Assembly (NCBI GenBank): GCA_011088215.1
Contig: JAALKD010000006.1
Span: 29,391 to 93,390, forward strand
Length of the DNA: 64,000 nucleotides
Origin: Sphingomonadales bacterium
GTDB taxonomy: Bacteria > Pseudomonadota > Alphaproteobacteria > Sphingomonadales > Kordiimonadaceae
Reading direction: 5' to 3'
The position numbers and the translations under genes are program-made. Position 1 is the first letter of the stretch. Every line of letters starts with the position of its first letter. Below are positions 59,282 to 64,000 of this stretch, piece after piece. The notes under the pieces were generated by a model that did no database searches, was not told the DNA's origin, and saw only the letters and a list, made by a program, of their open reading frames with translations.

Positions 59282-61250
59282 CCAAGATGTAGACAACATT
59301 GATGAAATAACTGTGACCAGTTCTCGCTTGCCACTTCGTTCGGTGGGCCAGCTAGTTGTTGCGGTTGATGTTCGGGAACAAGCTACGTTGCGTCTTGATA
59401 GTGCACTCGGCTCAGTGCCGGGCGTTGGTCTGTTCAGGCGTGCTAACAGCTTCACCTCACACCCGACCACGCAGGGGCTTTCCATGCGCGGTGTTGGTGC
59501 CAACGGTGCCGGGCGTGTGCTGGTAACGCTGGACGGTGTTCCACAAAACGACCCATTTGGTGGCTGGGTATACTGGTCTGGTTATCAGGGCAATGCCGTG
59601 GGCCAAGCCACGGTTCGCCGGGGCGGTTCGCCGGGTGCGTTCGGAGCTCAGGCGCTTGCAGGCGCTGTTGACCTTCAGTCAATGCCCGGCAATCAAATTT
59701 CCGGTTTTTATGGCTCTGATAATAGCTTCGGCATAAACGGCAGCACTGTATTCTATGCGCCGCACGGTGACTTTACGTTAGACGGTGGCTATTTTGAAAC
59801 CGACGGTGATTTTCTGCTCGACGAAGCCGATCGTGGTACAGTCGATGCGCGCGCGGCAAGTGATGCTTATTCAATTGGCAGTTCCTACGCTCATAAGTTC
59901 TCTGTTGATACAACATTGACTGCCCGTGCGCGAGTGTACGGTGAAAACCGGGTAAATGGTTTTTCGCTGGCGGTGAATGAAACTGATGCCATCGATACAT
60001 CGCTGCGGTTGTTGCATCAGCCAGAAAGCGGCACAGCTTATGAGCTGACAGTTTATTATCGCGAGCGCGACTTTGCCAATACATTTGCCTCTGGCCGGGA
60101 TGATCGCACCACTGAACGCGCTGTGTTGGACCAGTTTGACGTGCCTGCGTGGGGCGCAGGCTTCCTTGCGCGCATCCAATCAGGCGGGTTCGAGTTTGGC
60201 CTCGATGGTCGGCGTATGAGCGGTGAGACCAACGAGCGGTTCCGCAACTTGGGCGCAGGCTTTACCCGCCAACGCCGTGCGGGCGGCGACCAATGGATAC
60301 TTGGCGGTTACGGCGAATATGCCGCATCTGGTGATTGGGGCAGGCTTTCGGCCACCTTCCGCTTGGATCGCTGGCGCACTTATAACGGTGAACGGCTAGA
60401 GACTAACATCGCAGATGGTTCACTGGTACGCCAAGACACGGTAGAAAACCGCGCAGACTGGATTGGCAGTGGCCGCATTGGCTATGAGCGCAACCTGACG
60501 GGTGCCATCAACTTGCGCGCTGCGGCGTTTAAAAGCTGGCGCTTGCCGACCCTCAATGAATATTACCGCCCGTTCCGAGTGGTGAATGACATCACCGAGG
60601 CCAATCCGGACTTGAGGCCTGAAACGCTTTACGGTGTTGAGTTGGGCTTTGATTATCAACCACTGAATACAGTTCGCGCGAGCGTGACTTTCTTCCGCAA
60701 CTGGCTCAATGACGGTGTCGGTAACGTGACCATTGGTTTCGGCCCCGGTTTCTTCCCGCTGGGTGGGTTTGTACCAGGCGGCGGCGTGCTCAGGCAGCGC
60801 GCTAACATCGACCGTACCACCATTGACGGCATTGAACTGGAAGGCCGCATCGAACTGGATGGCAGCCTGGAACTGAAAGGTCAGTATCTTTACGCCCGCT
60901 CGCGCATCACGGCCTTTAACGCCAACTCTGCACTTGTTGGCAACCGGCCTGTGCAGACACCGCGGCATAGTGCTACGGCGAGTGTCAACAAAACGCTTGA
61001 TAAAGGCTGGTGGCGGCTGGAAGCGCGCTATGCAGGCGGCCAGTTTGATGATGACCTGAACACCCGACGTCTGGACAGTATATTCACGGTGAATATGGGC
61101 GCAGCCTACACGCTCACCGATAATGTGCAGCTAACCGCCAATGTTGAAAATCTGTTCAACGCGCGTGTTGTGTCAGCCCTGTCATCTACTGGTCTTGAGA
61201 CCATCGCTCAGCGGCGTTACGGCCGGATAGGGGTATCTGCCAGCTTCTAG
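59235..61250 (+). CDS. TonB-dependent receptor
   Basis: Plug domain (ITVTSSRLP...LSMRGVGANGAGRVLVTLDGVPQNDPFGG...VRRGGSPGAFGAQALAGAVDLQS), C-terminal beta-strand ending in Phe. Confidence 0.93.
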   Translation: MGALSLLTTSSLAANSQDVDNIDEITVTSSRLPLRSVGQLVVAVDVREQATLRLDSALGSVPGVGLFRRANSFTSHPTTQGLSMRGVGANGAGRVLVTLDGVPQNDPFGGWVYWSGYQGNAVGQATVRRGGSPGAFGAQALAGAVDLQSMPGNQISGFYGSDNSFGINGSTVFYAPHGDFTLDGGYFETDGDFLLDEADRGTVDARAASDAYSIGSSYAHKFSVDTTLTARARVYGENRVNGFSLAVNETDAIDTSLRLLHQPESGTAYELTVYYRERDFANTFASGRDDRTTERAVLDQFDVPAWGAGFLARIQSGGFEFGLDGRRMSGETNERFRNLGAGFTRQRRAGGDQWILGGYGEYAASGDWGRLSATFRLDRWRTYNGERLETNIADGSLVRQDTVENRADWIGSGRIGYERNLTGAINLRAAAFKSWRLPTLNEYYRPFRVVNDITEANPDLRPETLYGVELGFDYQPLNTVRASVTFFRNWLNDGVGNVTIGFGPGFFPLGGFVPGGGVLRQRANIDRTTIDGIELEGRIELDGSLELKGQYLYARSRITAFNANSALVGNRPVQTPRHSATASVNKTLDKGWWRLEARYAGGQFDDDLNTRRLDSIFTVNMGAAYTLTDNVQLTANVENLFNARVVSALSSTGLETIAQRRYGRIGVSASF

Positions 61251-61346
61251 TTTTCGCATCTTATCGTGCTTGTTTTTCCAAATCAGGCGCGATAAACAGG
61301 TTTCATAAATATAAAAACGACCAACACGACAACTAGAGGATAAAAA

Positions 61347-61625
61347 ATGAAACCAACCAAAGCTATACTTGTGTCTTGTGCCGGGCTGATGCTCGGCGCT
61401 TGTTCTGTCTCCATTTCGGAAGACGGTCTGGAGCGTAACTACCGCGACTATGAAGACGACGACCGCATCACGGTTACCCTGCCGAACGGTGACCGGGACC
61501 GGTTTACCTGTCCGGAGGGCACTACGTCTTTTGTTATCAATCGCAAAGACGAAGGTCTGGGCATGGCATATGGTTGTCGAACAAATGGTTCACCGATGCC
61601 GACAATGGACGGTATTGACGGGTAA
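61347..61625 (+). CDS. Hypothetical lipoprotein
   Basis: Signal peptide with lipobox LGAC. Confidence 0.7.
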   Translation: MKPTKAILVSCAGLMLGACSVSISEDGLERNYRDYEDDDRITVTLPNGDRDRFTCPEGTTSFVINRKDEGLGMAYGCRTNGSPMPTMDGIDG

Positions 61626-61654
61626 GCCTCGCTTTCATTGAAGCGACAAACATA

Positions 61655-61679
61655 AAGCCGGGTGATTGCCCGGCTTTTC
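61655..61679 (+). terminator. Rho-independent terminator
   Basis: AAGCCGGG-TGATTG-CCCGGCTTTTCTTTTGG. Confidence 0.8.
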
Positions 61680-61745
61680 TTTTGGTTGTCGCCAACCTGT
61701 TTAGCTCTAGTTTCATTTATGAAAGCAAGCAGGAGGCGCAGACCA

Positions 61746-62036
61746 ATGTCAGTTTATATTATTTCTCAAATTACGGTTCATAACCGCGAAGAATATGACA
61801 CATACTCAGACCAGTTCATGGATGTGTTCACGCAGTTTGACGGTAAAATGCTGAGTGTTGATGAGGAACCCACAGTACTCCTCGGTGAATGGACCGCGAC
61901 CCGGTCCGTGTTGATCGAATTCCCGAGCGAGAAATCTGCAATGGCCTGGATGAATTCAGATGGTTACGTGGAAATTTCCAAGCACCGGAACGCAGGCGCA
62001 AATCTTAATTCAATTCTTGTGAAGGGGCTGGAATAG
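61746..62036 (+). CDS. DUF1330 family protein
   Basis: MSVYIISQITVHNREEYDTYSDQFM...LIEFPSEKSAMAWMNSDGY. Confidence 0.88.
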   Translation: MSVYIISQITVHNREEYDTYSDQFMDVFTQFDGKMLSVDEEPTVLLGEWTATRSVLIEFPSEKSAMAWMNSDGYVEISKHRNAGANLNSILVKGLE

Positions 62037-62074
62037 CCGTCACTGTGAGTGGGGTATGGCGAGACTGTGAGAAT

Positions 62075-62473
62075 TCACTGTCGGCGCTCGCTAAAAACCT
62101 CCTTGCGCCGAATCTGCTGTCCAACAACAAGTGCACCCAGCACTAATACAGTCATCAGGATGGGGTTGAGGCTGAAAATCGCGATTAATGAACCCGACCA
62201 AAATACAGCGCCAAACCCTGCGGCGGCGCGGAAATCAACATTCAGCCCCATCAACAGCAGTATGCCGAAAAGGAAACAGGTCTTAGACCAATAGTCCTTG
62301 TTAGCGTCGACCAGCATTTCTGTTGCGGTCACAGCAGTGCTGTAACTCGCAAAAACATTGATCCCGCCCGCGAACCAAAGCTTAAATGTCATGTTGACGA
62401 TGAGGTAGGCATAGCCTGCCACCAGAAGGTAAAAAAGCCAGTCAGTTCGTATGTTGTATCGCAGGCCAGTCAT
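62075..62473 (-). CDS. Hypothetical membrane protein, divergent from TetR gene
   Basis: 132-aa ORF with several hydrophobic segments. Confidence 0.72.
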   Translation of the reverse strand: MTGLRYNIRTDWLFYLLVAGYAYLIVNMTFKLWFAGGINVFASYSTAVTATEMLVDANKDYWSKTCFLFGILLLMGLNVDFRAAAGFGAVFWSGSLIAIFSLNPILMTVLVLGALVVGQQIRRKEVFSERRQ

Positions 62474-62511
62474 TGTCTTTGCTTCCTCATTGAGTTGATA
62501 TTTGGAATAAT

Positions 62512-62558
62512 ATATAACGCGTTATATCATTGGTTTCTCGTTTTTACAACATGTTATA
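62512..62558. promoter_or_regulatory. Two palindromic operator candidates in the divergent TetR promoter region
   Basis: ATATAACGCGTTATAT (62512-62527) and TACAACATGTTATA (62545-62558); centres 32 bp apart. Confidence 0.65.
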
Positions 62559-62577
62559 CTAATTTGATTGGATAGTG

Positions 62578-63228
62578 ATGTCGCGGCAAGATAAAAAACA
62601 GCAAAACCGAAGGCGTATTGCCGAAGCGGCGGAACAAATTATCCGCGAACAAGGCGTTGAACGGATGACGATGCGGCAGCTTGCAGATGTTGCGGGAGTG
62701 GCGCTGAAAACGCCGTACAATCTTTTCGGCTCCAAAACGGCTGTTTTGATTTCGCTTATGGGTGAGGCGATGGACTATCTGATCGCTGACCTTGGACAGA
62801 GCGCCGACGGTTCGGTTCTTACCGGGTTCGGAAGTAGCCTCGACCAAATTAGAGAGTTTTTTCTATCCGACGAAGCCTACTACCGTGTCATTTTTTGGGA
62901 AATCATGACCTCTGACCAGCCTGAGGCCAGAGCTTTGGCTCACACGCAGATCATCGACTTAATTACCGCGAGATTAGAGCAAGCGATAGAAGGTGGTGAA
63001 TTGAGTGCCGAGGCAAACCCAAACGTTCTCGGTCGGCAGCTCGGCCTGAATTTTCTTGCATTGCTGGGCATATGGGCCAGCGGGCATGTAACCATTTCGG
63101 AGGTCATGGATCAGACAAAGGCAGTCTGGGCGTCTTTGTTATCGAAAGACGCTACCCCTGCTGCTGCGGAAGATGTGGCGGAGCTTCTTGCCGCAGCGAC
63201 GGCGGGTGTTAGAAACAACATGCCGTGA
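62578..63228 (+). CDS. TetR-family transcriptional regulator
   Basis: RRRIAEAAEQIIREQGVERMTMRQLADVAGVALKTPYNLFGSKTAVL. Confidence 0.92.
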   Translation: MSRQDKKQQNRRRIAEAAEQIIREQGVERMTMRQLADVAGVALKTPYNLFGSKTAVLISLMGEAMDYLIADLGQSADGSVLTGFGSSLDQIREFFLSDEAYYRVIFWEIMTSDQPEARALAHTQIIDLITARLEQAIEGGELSAEANPNVLGRQLGLNFLALLGIWASGHVTISEVMDQTKAVWASLLSKDATPAAAEDVAELLAAATAGVRNNMP

Positions 63229-63269
63229 CGCTTACGTTGTGGGCCGAAGATTGTAATACAGCATTAAAA

Positions 63270-63293
63270 AAGCCGGGTTGATGCCCGGCTTTT
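63270..63293. terminator. Rho-independent terminator
   Basis: AAGCCGGG-TTGATG-CCCGGCTTTTCTTTTGG. Confidence 0.8.
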
Positions 63294-63325
63294 CTTTTGG
63301 TTTGTACAGTTCGAGCCGCTTCGAT

Positions 63326-64000
63326 TTACAAATCCTTCTGCGGACACATCAGGAATTTTTCGCCGGTTGTTTTGGCGTTGTAACGCTGAACTACATCAGC
63401 CTGTAGCGCCTGTGACAGAGAAATTTCGTCGGTATAATGGCTGGCGAAAGTAGTCTTCAGCTCTTTCGCTACACGCATACGCAAGCGGTTGGCAACTTCG
63501 TCGCCGACCCGCGCGAGGAAGTTTGGCAGCAACCATCCGCCAACACCCCAAGCCATGCCATAACCACGGTTTAGCGTTGTGGCAGATGTATCGAGGCCAC
63601 CGTACAGATAAACCTGTTTGTGTTTGATCGAGCCATATATGCTGTATGCGCCAGGTGTGCGGGCCGCCGCCGCTTCCATTGCGCTTAGAATATTTGACGC
63701 CAGATCGCCGCCGCCAGTTGCGTCAAACGCCAGCGTCGCGCCGGTAGCATGGATGGCATCAGTCAGGTCAGCCATGAAAGTGTCGCTGCTGCTGTTGACG
63801 ATATGCTTTGCACCGAGCCCTTCCAGAATCTCAACTTGCTCTTGCTTGCGTACTACGTTGACCAGTTCAACACCGTCGGCCTGGCAAATTTTGTTCAGCA
63901 TCTGGCCAAGGTTTGAAGCCGCCGCCGTATGAACCAGTGCTGTGTGGCCTTCAAGCTTCATAGTCTCGATCATGGAAAGGGCGGTTAGCGGGTTCACAAA
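63326..64000 (-). CDS. Zinc-binding dehydrogenase / quinone oxidoreductase-like, C-terminal part (continues beyond window)
   Basis: FVNPLTALSMIETMKLEGHTALVHTAAASNLGQMLNKICQADGVELVNVVRKQEQ MDR-type cofactor domain. Confidence 0.87.
   Translation of the reverse strand, partial: FVNPLTALSMIETMKLEGHTALVHTAAASNLGQMLNKICQADGVELVNVVRKQEQVEILEGLGAKHIVNSSSDTFMADLTDAIHATGATLAFDATGGGDLASNILSAMEAAAARTPGAYSIYGSIKHKQVYLYGGLDTSATTLNRGYGMAWGVGGWLLPNFLARVGDEVANRLRMRVAKELKTTFASHYTDEISLSQALQADVVQRYNAKTTGEKFLMCPQKDL

Noticed and set aside
1-64000. CRISPR array, prophage, IS element or integrase
   Set aside because: No regularly spaced repeats, transposase, integrase or phage structural ORFs among the supported genes.

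Overview
The window looks like a chromosomal segment of a free-living (probably marine-type) alphaproteobacterium, densely packed with housekeeping and metabolic genes. I see no prophage, IS element, CRISPR array or recognisable tRNA/rRNA. Main blocks: (i) an expanded TonB energy-transduction locus (DUF3450 - ExbB with a long periplasmic N-terminus - ExbB - ExbD - ExbD - TonB - TPR, 1.68-7.33 kb) followed by a second TonB+ExbD pair with no ExbB, behind a 15-bp inverted repeat; (ii) beta-lactamase-like hydrolase, aldehyde dehydrogenase, patatin, rsmD, rluB-like, tadA, MscS, class IV aminotransferase, MFS, thrC-like and M14 peptidase genes; (iii) a sulfate-assimilation operon (cysG, DUF2849, cysI, DUF934, APS-type cysH); (iv) peptidases, gloB, methyltransferase, a decayed glycosyltransferase-like ORF, trypsin-like protease, hisI, folE; (v) an inverse-autotransporter-like beta-barrel/beta-helix gene lying between a truncated 5' remnant of a nifU-like gene and the intact nifU-like gene; (vi) glutamate-synthase-like, catalase, SelO and nitroreductase genes; (vii) a PQQ-dependent dehydrogenase - cytochrome c - TonB-dependent receptor cassette with overlapping genes; (viii) a TetR gene with two matching palindromic operator candidates. 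The observations most worth following up are the nifU remnant flanking the inverse autotransporter, the ExbB-less TonB/ExbD satellite, the PQQ/TBDR cassette, and two apparent gene disruptions (PabC-like at the left edge, GT-like at 39.7-41.3 kb). All family calls are from reading motifs by eye; no database search was run.
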